64,000 nt of DNA. It comes from Kangiella geojedonensis. GTDB lineage: Bacteria; Pseudomonadota; Gammaproteobacteria; Enterobacterales; Kangiellaceae. Location of the stretch: NCBI RefSeq assembly GCF_000981765.1, contig NZ_CP010975.1, positions 2,232,001 to 2,296,000 on the forward strand, read 5' to 3'. The translations under genes and the position numbers were made by a program. The notes under the pieces are model-generated. The model did not search any database and had not been told where the DNA came from. It saw only the letters and a list, made by a program, of their open reading frames with translations. This document shows positions 53,895 through 63,288 of the stretch, in pieces. The number at the start of each line of letters is the position of its first letter. Position 1 is the first letter of the stretch.

Positions 53895-54551
53895 ATGATC
53901 CTACATATTCAAAATGCCATTGAGCCGGCCACTCTAGACGCTATCACCGAGTCTCTAAGCCAAGAACTGTTCACTGACGGTAGTCAAACGGCTGGGCGAG
54001 CGGCTAAACAAGTTAAGAATAACCGTCAATTACGGCTACAAGATGATAAACCAGCTGCATTGTCAATGCTTCTCAAGCACCTCCAACGGAACGTAATTTT
54101 TAAAAGTAGCACTTTTACCAAGCAATTTGTGAATGTCATGGTTAATCAATATCACACTAACCAAGAGTACGGGCTGCATATTGATGATGCCTTAATGGGG
54201 CACGTCAGAACCGACATATCCTTTACCCTCGGCCTTAGTCATATTGACCGTTACCAAGGTGGGGAACTGGTGATAGAGGACACTACTGGGGAGCGTAGCT
54301 GGAAGTTAGGCCTGGGAGATTTATTGTTATATCCGAGTCATTATCTTCATCGGGTGAATGCTGTACGAGACGGAGAACGTTTGGCCATGGTCGGCTGGAT
54401 ACAAAGTCATGTCAGAAGCACAGAGCAACGAGAACTGTTGTTTGATTTAAAGTGCTCCATGTCTGAAGAGTTTGAACAGCGTGGCAAAACTCAACAGTAC
54501 GATAGACTCAGCAAGAGCTACAATAATCTTTTACGCCACTGGGCAGACTAA
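53895..54551 (+). CDS. piuC: PiuC/YbiX-type Fe(II)/2-oxoglutarate dioxygenase
   Basis: PKHD-type hydroxylase; relatives (P. aeruginosa PiuC, E. coli YbiX) are encoded with TonB-dependent iron-uptake receptors. 218 aa. Iron ligands H95 and D97 (GLHIDDALMG) and H152 (HYLHRVNAV); R162 likely binds 2-oxoglutarate. The dioxygenase is usually about 226 aa, so this is complete. No TonB receptor is next to it here; the divergent partner is the Gly/Glu-linker protein. Confidence 0.92.
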   Translation: MILHIQNAIEPATLDAITESLSQELFTDGSQTAGRAAKQVKNNRQLRLQDDKPAALSMLLKHLQRNVIFKSSTFTKQFVNVMVNQYHTNQEYGLHIDDALMGHVRTDISFTLGLSHIDRYQGGELVIEDTTGERSWKLGLGDLLLYPSHYLHRVNAVRDGERLAMVGWIQSHVRSTEQRELLFDLKCSMSEEFEQRGKTQQYDRLSKSYNNLLRHWAD

Positions 54552-54571
54552 TATTCCTGACATTCTAATAA

Positions 54572-54595
54572 AAAAACCGCCCGAAGGCGGTTTTT
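54572..54595. terminator. Bidirectional terminator between piuC and coxC
   Basis: Perfect 10-bp stem AAAAACCGCC / GGCGGTTTTT with CGAA loop; A and T runs on both sides let it stop both the plus-strand piuC and the minus-strand cox operon. Confidence 0.92.
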
Positions 54596-54617
54596 AAGTA
54601 TCACATCAATCTTTTGT

Positions 54618-55511
54618 TTAAAGGATATAAACAAAGATAAATAGGAATACCCATACCACGTCAACAAAGTGCCAGTACCAAGCACCTGCTTCATACGCGA
54701 AGTGATCTTTTGGCGTGAAGTGGCCTTTTGCACAACGTAGTGCCATTACGATAAGGAAAATCGTACCGACCGTTACGTGCAAGCCGTGGAAACCGGTCAG
54801 CAGGAAGAACGTCGAACCGTAGAAACCACTACCTAAAGTCAGGCCCATTTCTGTATAAGCGTGGATGTACTCTTCAACCTGCAGCATCATGAAGATCACA
54901 CCTAACAACGCTGTAATTGACGTGAAAAGAATCAACGTTTGGCGATTCTTTTCGATCAACGCGTGGTGAGCAATGGTCAAAGTGAATGACGAGAACAATA
55001 GGATTGCCGTGTTAATTGCTGGTAAGCCCCATGCGCCCATTGCTTCCCATGTAGTAGGAGCACCATTGTTTAATTCACCTGGCGTAGAAGTCATTGGCCA
55101 AGTCGGCACGAAGTCTGGGTATAGGAAGTCGTGAGTTGCAGCATTGTTACTGCTACCACCTAACCATTCCATAACCAATACACGGCCGTAGAATAACGCA
55201 CCGAAGAATGCTGCGAAGAACATTACTTCCGATGTAATGAACCAAATCATACCTTGACGGAATGAACGGCTCATCTGGGCACTGTACAAACCATCGTGAG
55301 ATTCACGAATCGTGCTCGACCACCAAGTCGACAGCATGTAAATCATGACTGCTAAACCTAAATACAAGATCCAAGACAAGCTTGAGTTGCCCTGTACCAT
55401 ATGGCCAGCACCGAATGCTATTAATAACAGACCAATCGAGCCGATAACCGGCAGCTTGCTCTGCTCAGGTACATAATACTTTTCGTATTCTGTATTTTCT
55501 TGTTCACTCAT
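54618..55511 (-). CDS. coxC: Cytochrome c oxidase subunit III
   Basis: Seven-helix subunit of the aa3-type oxidase. 297 aa from the ATG at 55511 (MSEQENTEYEKYYVPEQ), which follows GGAG; an earlier in-frame start would overlap ctaG with no support. FFAAFFGALFYGR and the C-terminal GFHGLHVTVGTIFL and YWHFVDVVWVFLFIFVYI are typical. Last gene of coxB-coxA-ctaG-coxC. Confidence 0.96.
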   Translation of the reverse strand: MSEQENTEYEKYYVPEQSKLPVIGSIGLLLIAFGAGHMVQGNSSLSWILYLGLAVMIYMLSTWWSSTIRESHDGLYSAQMSRSFRQGMIWFITSEVMFFAAFFGALFYGRVLVMEWLGGSSNNAATHDFLYPDFVPTWPMTSTPGELNNGAPTTWEAMGAWGLPAINTAILLFSSFTLTIAHHALIEKNRQTLILFTSITALLGVIFMMLQVEEYIHAYTEMGLTLGSGFYGSTFFLLTGFHGLHVTVGTIFLIVMALRCAKGHFTPKDHFAYEAGAWYWHFVDVVWVFLFIFVYIL

Positions 55512-55551
55512 GTTTATGTCTCCGTTAAAGACGTCGCCACTTGCGGTTAAG

Positions 55552-56109
55552 CTATTTCGCGGCTTGTAGTTGTTCGTCGTCTGGCGTGACGTTATGTAAT
55601 GTATACGCCAACGTAATCGTATCGTAGCGCTCTGGAATGTCCTTATCGACAAAGAAGCGCATCGGCATTTCCTCACTCTCGCCAGCGGCTAACGTCTGCT
55701 GATTAAAGCAGAAGCATTCCGTTTTATTGAAATACTGCGCCGTTAAGTTGGGCGAAAAGCTTGGAATCGCCTGACCAATCATTTTCTTACCAGTACGATT
55801 TTTGACTGCAAAAAGAACCTCGTATTCTTTACCAGGATGAACCACGATTTCAGTTTTCACAGGGCGGAAATCCCAAGGCATATTAGCCTTATTAATGGTC
55901 ATGAATTGAATCTTAATTTCACGACTGGTATCCGGTTCCTGCTCTTCGTAAACCGCGAGGCCGTTTACTTTACCGTTAAGGCCCGTAATCTGGCAAAAAA
56001 CATCATACAAAGGCACCATCGCAAAGCCAAAAGCAACCATAATGATCACAACGACGAATAACTTCTTGGTCATCACCTTGTTTTCAGTTTGTGTTTGCTC
56101 TTGGCTCAT
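55552..56109 (-). CDS. ctaG: Cytochrome c oxidase assembly protein CtaG/Cox11
   Basis: Membrane-anchored copper chaperone that delivers copper to the CuB site of subunit I. 185 aa: one helix (about 16-34) with PLYDVFCQITG after it, then an immunoglobulin-like periplasmic domain with copper ligands C132 and C134 (ECFCFNQQ). 40 bases before coxC. Confidence 0.95.
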   Translation of the reverse strand: MSQEQTQTENKVMTKKLFVVVIIMVAFGFAMVPLYDVFCQITGLNGKVNGLAVYEEQEPDTSREIKIQFMTINKANMPWDFRPVKTEIVVHPGKEYEVLFAVKNRTGKKMIGQAIPSFSPNLTAQYFNKTECFCFNQQTLAAGESEEMPMRFFVDKDIPERYDTITLAYTLHNVTPDDEQLQAAK

Positions 56110-56159
56110 TGCTTTAAACCTCGGTTACGTCTTTGCAACTTTTATCTTAAAAAAGTCTA

Positions 56160-57719
56160 TTAATCGATCTTAGGTGGCGTATCAAACGTGTGATACGGCG
56201 CTGGTGAAGGCATGTGAGTAAACTCAAGACCTTCTGCACCTTCCCAAACTTGGTCAGTTGCTTTTTCACCTTTCTCAAGGATACAAACTTTAATCAGAAT
56301 CCAAGCGAAAAGTAATTGCATTAAACCAAGACCGAAAGCACCAATACTCGACATCATGTTGAAGTCTGAGAACATGATCGCGTAGTCAGGAACACGACGT
56401 TGCATACCCGCAAGACCTGAGAAGTGCATTGGGAAGAACGTCAAGTTAACGAATACGATCGATAACCAGAAGTGCCATTTCGCCAACTTCTCGTCATACA
56501 TACGACCAGTCCACTTTGGCAACCAGTAGTAAACCGCTGCCATAGTACCGAAGATCGCACCAGGGAATAGAACGTAGTGGAAGTGTGCTACTACGAAGTA
56601 CGTATCATGATACTGCCAATCAACTGGAGTCATCGCTAGCATCACGCCAGAGAAGCCGCCGATCGTAAATAGAATCACGAATGCCAGAGCATAAAGCATT
56701 GGTGTTTCATACGTAATCGAACCCTGCCACATAGTCGCGATCCAGTTAAATACTTTCACACCTGTTGGTACCGCAATCAACATGGTCGCAATCATGAAGA
56801 ATAGCTCACCTTTAACTGGCATACCCACGGTAAACATGTGGTGTGCCCATACGATGAACGATAAGAATGCGATTGACGCAGTTGCGTAAACCATTGAAGA
56901 ATAACCAAACAATTTCTTACGGGCGAACGTTGGGATAATCGCAGAAGCAATACCAAACGCTGGTAAGATCATGATGTAAACTTCTGGATGACCGAAGAAC
57001 CAGAATACGTGCTGGAACAATACTGGGTCACCACCACCCGCGGCATCGAAGAACGATGTACCGAAGTGACGGTCAGTCAACATCATAGTTACCGCACCTG
57101 CTAGTACTGGCATAACCATGACTAGTAAGAATGCTGTAATCAACCAAGTCCATACGAACAATGGCATCTTCATTAACGTCATACCTGGTGCGCGCATGTT
57201 AAACACAGTCACGATAACGTTAATAGCACCCATGATGGATGAGATACCCATCAAGTGAACACCAAAGATGAAGAAGTCAGTCGATGGAGGACCATAGGTT
57301 GTCGAAAGTGGCGCATAGAATGTCCAACCGAAGTTAGGCGCACCGCCTTCCATGAATAATGATGATAACAACAGACCGAACGCTGCTGGAAGAATCCAGA
57401 AGCTCCAGTTGTTCATACGTGGTAGAGCCATATCTGGCGCACCAATCATCATTGGAATCAACCAGTTAGCCAAGCCCACAGTCGCTGGCATCACGGCACC
57501 AAATACCATGATAAGACCGTGTAACGTTGTCATCTGGTTGAAGAAGTTCGGGTCAACGAACTGCAAACCTGGTTGGAAAAGCTCGGCACGGATAACCATT
57601 GCCATAGCGCCACCAATCAAGAACATGATGAACGAGAACACCAAGTACATAGTACCGATGTCCTTGTGGTTGGTCGTAAACAACCAACGCGAAATACCTT
57701 TTGGTTTATGGTCAGCCAT
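56160..57719 (-). CDS. coxA: Cytochrome c oxidase subunit I (aa3 type)
   Basis: Catalytic subunit with haem a and the haem a3-CuB centre. 519 aa, 12 helices. [18 protein letters not shown] supplies a CuB histidine and the cross-linked Tyr; WAHHMFTVG the His pair; [14 protein letters not shown] the haem histidines. ATG 57719, two bases after the coxB stop. Confidence 0.98.
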   Translation of the reverse strand: MADHKPKGISRWLFTTNHKDIGTMYLVFSFIMFLIGGAMAMVIRAELFQPGLQFVDPNFFNQMTTLHGLIMVFGAVMPATVGLANWLIPMMIGAPDMALPRMNNWSFWILPAAFGLLLSSLFMEGGAPNFGWTFYAPLSTTYGPPSTDFFIFGVHLMGISSIMGAINVIVTVFNMRAPGMTLMKMPLFVWTWLITAFLLVMVMPVLAGAVTMMLTDRHFGTSFFDAAGGGDPVLFQHVFWFFGHPEVYIMILPAFGIASAIIPTFARKKLFGYSSMVYATASIAFLSFIVWAHHMFTVGMPVKGELFFMIATMLIAVPTGVKVFNWIATMWQGSITYETPMLYALAFVILFTIGGFSGVMLAMTPVDWQYHDTYFVVAHFHYVLFPGAIFGTMAAVYYWLPKWTGRMYDEKLAKWHFWLSIVFVNLTFFPMHFSGLAGMQRRVPDYAIMFSDFNMMSSIGAFGLGLMQLLFAWILIKVCILEKGEKATDQVWEGAEGLEFTHMPSPAPYHTFDTPPKID

Positions 57720-57721
57720 GA

Positions 57722-58891
57722 TTACTCCCCTCCACCATTTTTAATATCGTGAATTTCTTGAGGCTGAACTTTATCACCGGTGTCGTTACCCCAAGCATTA
57801 CGCTCGTAAGTGATAATTGCAGCAATCTCGGCTTCAGTTAACTGGTTGCCGAACGCCTGCATCGCAGTACCAGAAACACCATTTAGAACAACATCAATGT
57901 GCTGCTCAACAGTACCTTCACCAGTCACCATTTCAGTACCAACTAGTGATGGGAATGGACCATTACCTTCACCGTTAGGCATGTGACAAGAAGAACAGTA
58001 CTTGTTATAAGCCGTTTCACCTTCAGCCATTAACTGACTCATAGTGCGCTCATTCAAGTCTGGGCCAGCTTCTGCTTCCGCTACTTTCTCAGCATACCAA
58101 GCTTCGTATTCTTCTTTAGGAAGTACTTTTACTACGATTGGCATAAAGCCGTGGTCTTTACCACAAAGCTCTGCACACACACCGCGGTAGGTGCCTGGCT
58201 CGTCAACTTTTGTCCATACTTCATTGATGAAGCCTGGAATCGCATCTTTCTTCACAGAGAAGTCCGGTACCCAGAAAGAGTGGATAACGTCATCAGCTGT
58301 TACTAGGAAGCGTACTTTAGTATCCACAGGAATAACCAATGGATTGTCGACTTCTAATAGATAATTTTCATCAGTAATCTCTGTACCAGAGAAACCTGAA
58401 CCTGCGTTCACAGACTGATCACGTGACGCTTGGTCTAGGTTTGAGAAGAAACTTACGTCATTGCCTAAGTTGTCATCGCCATCAATGTATTTGTATTCCC
58501 ACTTCCATTGATAACCTTTAACCATTACCGACAGCTCAGAGTTACTAGCGTCTTCCATTTTGATCAACAGGCTTACCGCTGGAATTGACAGCGCAATCAA
58601 GATGATGAAAGGAATAACAGTCCAGATAATCTCAACAACAGTGCTGTGAGAAAACTTAGCTGGGTTAGGGTTTTTGCTTTTGCGATGCGCGAACATCGAA
58701 TAGAACATAGCGCCGAACGTGATAACACCGATCACTACACAGACCCAAATAACGATCATGTGTAGATCGTAGACTTCTCTACTGATCTCAGTCACACCTT
58801 CACGCATGTTGTACTCTTGACCACTACAACCACTCAGAATAACAACTGAGATAGCGGCAATAGCTAGAGCCATTTTGCGGAACAATGACAT
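57722..58891 (-). CDS. coxB: Cytochrome c oxidase subunit II with C-terminal cytochrome c
   Basis: Receives electrons from cytochrome c at the CuA site. 389 aa. Lipoprotein-type signal with LSGC (Cys22), two membrane helices (about 42-65 and 88-110), a cupredoxin domain with [12 protein letters not shown] (CuA), then a fused cytochrome c with CSSCH. The fusion is the caa3-like form seen in many gammaproteobacteria. First gene of the cox operon; no ctaB or haem A synthase gene is in the window. Confidence 0.96.
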   Translation of the reverse strand: MSLFRKMALAIAAISVVILSGCSGQEYNMREGVTEISREVYDLHMIVIWVCVVIGVITFGAMFYSMFAHRKSKNPNPAKFSHSTVVEIIWTVIPFIILIALSIPAVSLLIKMEDASNSELSVMVKGYQWKWEYKYIDGDDNLGNDVSFFSNLDQASRDQSVNAGSGFSGTEITDENYLLEVDNPLVIPVDTKVRFLVTADDVIHSFWVPDFSVKKDAIPGFINEVWTKVDEPGTYRGVCAELCGKDHGFMPIVVKVLPKEEYEAWYAEKVAEAEAGPDLNERTMSQLMAEGETAYNKYCSSCHMPNGEGNGPFPSLVGTEMVTGEGTVEQHIDVVLNGVSGTAMQAFGNQLTEAEIAAIITYERNAWGNDTGDKVQPQEIHDIKNGGGE

Positions 58892-59099
58892 GCTCTTCTC
58901 TCCACTACAGTTTACCCGCGAATGCGGAACTTATTATCAAACAAAACGTCCCAAACACTGAAAAGCCCCGTTCCCCTAAAGCGAAACAGCTCAGCAATGA
59001 CTTGGGTCAAAATTTAGGGTCGCCATTTTACTTGAGTAAACTCAGAAAAACTAGGTGATCTGTAATAATTCCTAACACTTAAATGACGAAAAGTGCTGT

Positions 59100-60047
59100 T
59101 TAGAGGCTCTCTAGGCGTTGATACAAGGGCTTATCAACGGAATAATCTGGATAAACTTGTTTGAATTTTAACCACTGCTCCTTGGTTTCTGCTTTTTTAT
59201 CCGCGTCTAACAATGAATTTATCTGTTTTAACCATTCTTCAGCCGGTAAATAGGGGGGGGCTGCGACTTCTCGTTCTCCTTGATAGGATTCAGCGTCATT
59301 GTCTGAATAATTGAGATCATCTGTTGTCTCAGTCGCTTTGACACGAGAGCCCGTCACTACGATTCGCTCCACATCGCTCGTCGCATTGTCCATGTCAGCG
59401 TCGTTACTCGCAAATGACTGCTGCTCCTCCGCTCGCTCAGCTAGCTCGGAGAACGGGGCTTCAACAATCGCCTGTTGCTCTTCAAGCACCAATGGCTCAG
59501 CTGACGACGCACTCATAATTTGTAGCTGGCTTATTTGCTCGGCTTCCTCTCTTTTCACACGCGCTCCAGTTACCGCCACTTTTTTCATGGCGTTAGCTTG
59601 CGCTTCTGCTTTTTGTCGTGCGGCCAAACGCTCCTCGGCCATCACCTCTGGTGACGCTTTAGCTGGAGCTGAAACCACTGGCTTTTGGTCAGAAGTGTCA
59701 TCACTAAAAACGACAATACTCTCTTTAGATTCAATGGCTTGCGTCATATTCTCAGAATCAGCAATAGAATTAGGATGATAATAACCTAGCTCAACCATAA
59801 AGCGTGCGATACCAACGGTCACCACAAAGGCCGCAGTTACCGATACCGGTAACTTCAGTCGATCCCACCAGCTGCGCTTGCTTGACACTTTTTCACGAGT
59901 ACCTACTTCTTGCTGAGCCATAGCCATAATAGAAGCATCCAGCGCCGACGACGTGGTCTCATCGCTGGCCTCTTTATAGGCCTTGCTCAACTTTTCAGCG
60001 TCTTGCTCGACTATTTTGTCATGCTCATTATTCATATCGTTACTCAT
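59100..60047 (-). CDS. Putative anti-sigma factor with two TonB-box-like motifs
   Basis: 315 aa. Overlaps the upstream ECF sigma gene by 4 bases (ATGA), the classic sigma/anti-sigma arrangement. Residues 1-64 cytosolic, one membrane helix about 66-84, the rest periplasmic. It contains KKVAVTGARV (155-164) and ERIVVTGSRV (227-236), which look like TonB-box or plug-leader sequences of outer-membrane receptors. The C-terminal AEEWLKQINSLLDADKK and YPDYSV match a tail common in proteins encoded after ECF sigma genes. No classical zinc anti-sigma motif, so sigma binding is inferred. Confidence 0.7.
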   Translation of the reverse strand: MSNDMNNEHDKIVEQDAEKLSKAYKEASDETTSSALDASIMAMAQQEVGTREKVSSKRSWWDRLKLPVSVTAAFVVTVGIARFMVELGYYHPNSIADSENMTQAIESKESIVVFSDDTSDQKPVVSAPAKASPEVMAEERLAARQKAEAQANAMKKVAVTGARVKREEAEQISQLQIMSASSAEPLVLEEQQAIVEAPFSELAERAEEQQSFASNDADMDNATSDVERIVVTGSRVKATETTDDLNYSDNDAESYQGEREVAAPPYLPAEEWLKQINSLLDADKKAETKEQWLKFKQVYPDYSVDKPLYQRLESL

Positions 60048-60760
60048 GATGTGACCTCAGGATTCTTATCCAGATCACGTAAACAGTGCTTCAGCTTATC
60101 CATGCCATACCGTAATCGGCTTTTTACTGCCTCTGGGTTTTCCTGCACAATTTCAGCAATATCATTAATCGTCATACCGGTTTCAAGCTTCATTACCACC
60201 ACCTCTCGCTGTAACGCTGGCAGTTTTTCGATAGCACTCCGAAATAATTGTTTCGAGCGCTCCAGCTCAAGCTTCTGATCGGGTGTAGCGTCACTTCCAC
60301 TGCTCGTACTCTCTTCCCAGCCCTCACAGTCCTGTGTAAATTCCTGCTGGCGGCCTTGGCTACGATAGTGGTCAATCAGTCGAGTACGACCAATATGATA
60401 TAAGTATGTGGTGAATTTAGCAGAACTTTTATAAGTCTTACTATGCTTGATAAGACGTTGCCAAGTCTCTTGAAACAGCTCTTCGGCTTCACTCTTATCG
60501 CTTACTTGTCGCAAAAAAAAGCGTAGTAGCGGGTCTTTGTGGCGACGATACAAAGTCTCAAAAGCCTGCATATTGCCCGAAGCAAAGCCAGCCATTAAAG
60601 CTTCATCGCTAATGACTGGCTCTTGGTCCCGACTATTTGAGTTGCTGTAATTTGCGCTTTCTTTCAACACCGCAGCCTTTGCATCATCGTAATAGGTTAA
60701 TTTAACCTCTTTATAGTGACCGCTGGCTTGGTTTTGTGCAAGCGCCTTTGTTAACGCCAT
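60044..60760 (-). CDS. ECF-family RNA polymerase sigma factor
   Basis: 238 aa. Region 2 at about 66-133 (FETLYRRHKDPLLRFFLR, EELFQETWQRLI) and region 4 at about 165-230 (LPALQREVVVMKLETGMTINDIAEI). It has an N-terminal extension of about 50 residues without a known domain; a later start would shorten it, but no better ribosome site was seen. It sits between a vWA lipoprotein and the putative anti-sigma gene. Confidence 0.9.
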   Translation of the reverse strand: MALTKALAQNQASGHYKEVKLTYYDDAKAAVLKESANYSNSNSRDQEPVISDEALMAGFASGNMQAFETLYRRHKDPLLRFFLRQVSDKSEAEELFQETWQRLIKHSKTYKSSAKFTTYLYHIGRTRLIDHYRSQGRQQEFTQDCEGWEESTSSGSDATPDQKLELERSKQLFRSAIEKLPALQREVVVMKLETGMTINDIAEIVQENPEAVKSRLRYGMDKLKHCLRDLDKNPEVTS

Positions 60761-60791
60761 TCAGTAAGCCTCTAAGCTACTGGACTCTAAG

Positions 60792-62567
60792 CTACTGACT
60801 CGCAACAGCCGTTTTTTCATCCAACAACTGGGCCATGCCAACTAGCTGAATCAACTCACCGCGATAGCCATCAAGATCATCACCTTTCGAGGCTTGAGCC
60901 AGTGACCTAGCATCGTCCCAGCCCCAATCGCCTAAGAATTGCCCACCACGTAACAATTGTGCAAATCCTGCCACACTCGCTGCAAAGCGAATGTTATCAC
61001 CACCTTTTGCTGCCTCAACATCACTTAACTGTAGATAATCACGGTACAAAGTGCTTTTGTCTTCATCGGGCAACTTATAGCGCAGGCTTATCATCGCAGC
61101 CTCACTCAACTTGGCGTTTTTTTCATGCATGGCCTCTTCGCGCTTACCGCCACCATAACGCAAAGGCTCCATCCGTTTGCCATCAGAGTCTTGCAACACA
61201 ATTTCATACAAGGCGGTAACCGTATGTCCGGCTCCAATTTCACCCGCATCAACCTTGTCGTTGTTAAAGTCTTCGCGTTCTAGCATTCGGTTTTGATATC
61301 CCAGCAAGCGATACTCAGCAACAACCGCAGGATTAAACTCGACTTGAATTTTGACGTCTTTAGCAATCGTCATTAAAGTTCCAGCTCTTTGATCCACCAG
61401 TAACCTTTTTGCTTCTAATAAGCTATCAATATAACCGTAATTACCATTTCCTTTGTTCGCCAACTGCTCCATCAAATGCTCATTATAGTTTCCTGAGCCA
61501 AAGCCTAAGGCACTGAAACTAATACCGGTTTTACGTTTACGTTCAATCATGTCAATCAGTTGTTCGCGATTTACCGTACCAACGTTAAAGTCACCGTCAG
61601 TCGCCAGAATAACTCGGTTAATACCATCCTTGATAAAACCTTTCTGCGCCATTTTGTAAGCCAACTCTATTCCAGCACCACCATTCGTCGAACCACCAGC
61701 GGTTAGACTATCCAGCGCTTGCTCAATCTTAAGCCGATCATTCGCTGCCGTGGGTTCAAGCACCACACCAGAAGCTCCCGCGTAAACCACCAAAGAAATC
61801 TTATCTTCTTTGCGACTGCCTTTAGCTAACATTTTTAAGGCTTTCTTGACCAAACCAAGCTTGTCCGCACTCTGCATTGAACCCGACACATCAACTAAAA
61901 ACACGAGATTTGAAGGAGGCAGTTCTTCGGACTGTTCTTCGTAGCCTTTAATACCGATTTGTACCAAGTGGGCATTATCGTTCCATGGCGCCTTCATCGC
62001 TTCTGTAGATACCGAGAATGGCATCTCTTGGCTATCTGGAGTTGGGTAGTCATAATTGAAGTAATTAACAAATTCTTCTAAGCGAACCGCATCATTCGGT
62101 GGAAAATACCCATCGTTTAACATTCGGCGTACATTGGAGTAAGCTCCTGTGTCGACATCAATACTGAAAGTCGATACAGGCTGTTCCAGCGTTAAAAACA
62201 CGTCCGAAGGCTCTATTTTTTGGTACTGCTCACGATTGACCACATTCAATTGTCGAGGTGCAGGCATCATGACCTTTTCAGGTTGTGCGAAAGCCATATC
62301 CGACATAGTTACTCGAGAGCCCGTCACCATAATGCGCTCCGCTTCTTCCGCCACACGCTTCTCTTTACGCAGGACATGGCTCGCCTCAAGCTGTTTTGCC
62401 TCACGTTTCTTTTGTTCAGCAGATTCTAACGGTTCATTGGCGACCACTGAGGATGTGCTTCGGTCACTTTCTTGATCATGTGAACTTTGGCAGGCTCCTA
62501 AGCCGACGATAACCATACTCGCGATAAGACCATACTTGAACGTTTGACCCTTTCTAGTGATATTCAT
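60792..62567 (-). CDS. von Willebrand factor A lipoprotein (YfbK-like)
   Basis: 591 aa from the ATG at 62567, preferred because AAAGGAG precedes it and the signal peptide follows at once; an upstream in-frame start adds 12 residues. Lipobox LGAC with Cys26. A Lys/Glu-rich linker leads to ERIMVTGSRV (77-86), then a vWF-N-terminal domain (about 115-215), a vWA domain with an intact MIDAS (D226-V-S-G-S, plus later Thr and Asp in ATDGDF), and a C-terminal DUF3520-like region. E. coli YfbK is similar. Co-directional with the ECF sigma gene 31 bases downstream. Confidence 0.87.
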   Translation of the reverse strand: MNITRKGQTFKYGLIASMVIVGLGACQSSHDQESDRSTSSVVANEPLESAEQKKREAKQLEASHVLRKEKRVAEEAERIMVTGSRVTMSDMAFAQPEKVMMPAPRQLNVVNREQYQKIEPSDVFLTLEQPVSTFSIDVDTGAYSNVRRMLNDGYFPPNDAVRLEEFVNYFNYDYPTPDSQEMPFSVSTEAMKAPWNDNAHLVQIGIKGYEEQSEELPPSNLVFLVDVSGSMQSADKLGLVKKALKMLAKGSRKEDKISLVVYAGASGVVLEPTAANDRLKIEQALDSLTAGGSTNGGAGIELAYKMAQKGFIKDGINRVILATDGDFNVGTVNREQLIDMIERKRKTGISFSALGFGSGNYNEHLMEQLANKGNGNYGYIDSLLEAKRLLVDQRAGTLMTIAKDVKIQVEFNPAVVAEYRLLGYQNRMLEREDFNNDKVDAGEIGAGHTVTALYEIVLQDSDGKRMEPLRYGGGKREEAMHEKNAKLSEAAMISLRYKLPDEDKSTLYRDYLQLSDVEAAKGGDNIRFAASVAGFAQLLRGGQFLGDWGWDDARSLAQASKGDDLDGYRGELIQLVGMAQLLDEKTAVASQ

Positions 62568-62692
62568 TTCTAACTCCTTTATTGGTAATTCATCGTTATT
62601 CAATAGCTATTAACGTGGTCGTACCTAAAAAGGGTTAACTTTTTTCAGAAAGTTGCTACAGTGACACCAATTGATCATATTCTTTGCTAATC

Positions 62693-63136
62693 ATGAACAG
62701 CCAGCAACTCGAAAACCTCGTGCATAAAGAAATTCCTATCACTAAAGCTTTGGATATTCACATTGACGAACTTACCGAGCACAGTATTCGTGTAATTGCG
62801 CCTTTTGAGGCCAATAAAAATATCCACAATACCGCATTTGCTGGCAGTATTTATACGGTTGCGACGATTGCCGGCTGGTCGCTAGTCAGTCACATCGCGT
62901 CTCATCTAGCCATAGAAGGTTCAGTGGTGTTAGCTAAGGCCGAAATTCAATATAAGAAACCGATTAATGGCGACATTGTTGCTCAGTGCGAGATTAAAGA
63001 TCTGAGCAGCCTAGAAACCTTTGCATCATCATTTAAGCGCAAGAACCGCGCACGCATAAACTTCATCATTGATGTGGTAGAAGACGGTGTCATAAAGGCA
63101 CAGCTTAATGCGAATTTTGCTTTAGTCGGACAGTAA
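62693..63136 (+). CDS. YiiD-type hotdog thioesterase
   Basis: 147 aa. Hotdog-fold thioesterase-like domain (as at the C-terminus of E. coli YiiD), with IHNTAFAGSIYTVATIAGWSLV and VVLAKAEIQYKKPINGDIVA. The substrate is unknown. I start at the ATG at 62693; a TTG three codons upstream is possible. The ribosome site is weak. Divergent from the vWA operon. Confidence 0.82.
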   Translation: MNSQQLENLVHKEIPITKALDIHIDELTEHSIRVIAPFEANKNIHNTAFAGSIYTVATIAGWSLVSHIASHLAIEGSVVLAKAEIQYKKPINGDIVAQCEIKDLSSLETFASSFKRKNRARINFIIDVVEDGVIKAQLNANFALVGQ

Positions 63137-63193
63137 GACTTTTGCAAGAGACTGTTTAACAAGCCTAAGATTCATCATCATAAGTTCAGTCAG

Positions 63194-63238
63194 CTGTCAC
63201 AAAATTGTAACACCCGCCCTAACAACACTCTTTATAAT
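63194..63238 (+). promoter_or_regulatory. Pho-box-like sequence and -10 of the PstS-like gene
   Basis: CTGTCACAAAATTGTAAC (63194-63211) fits 16 of 18 positions of the E. coli Pho box consensus. A perfect TATAAT lies at 63233-63238, 21 bases later, where E. coli Pho boxes stop about 10 bases before the -10; this is one helical turn too far, so the exact arrangement is uncertain. Confidence 0.55.
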
Positions 63239-63288
63239 TGCTTTCAATGTCTGTTAAAGATTCTTAATACCTTATCGGGGTTACTGTA

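Noticed and set aside
55512-55676. 55-residue N-terminal extension of coxC
   Set aside because: Overlaps the end of ctaG, has Arg-rich non-family sequence, and the ATG at 55511 has a clear GGAG site.
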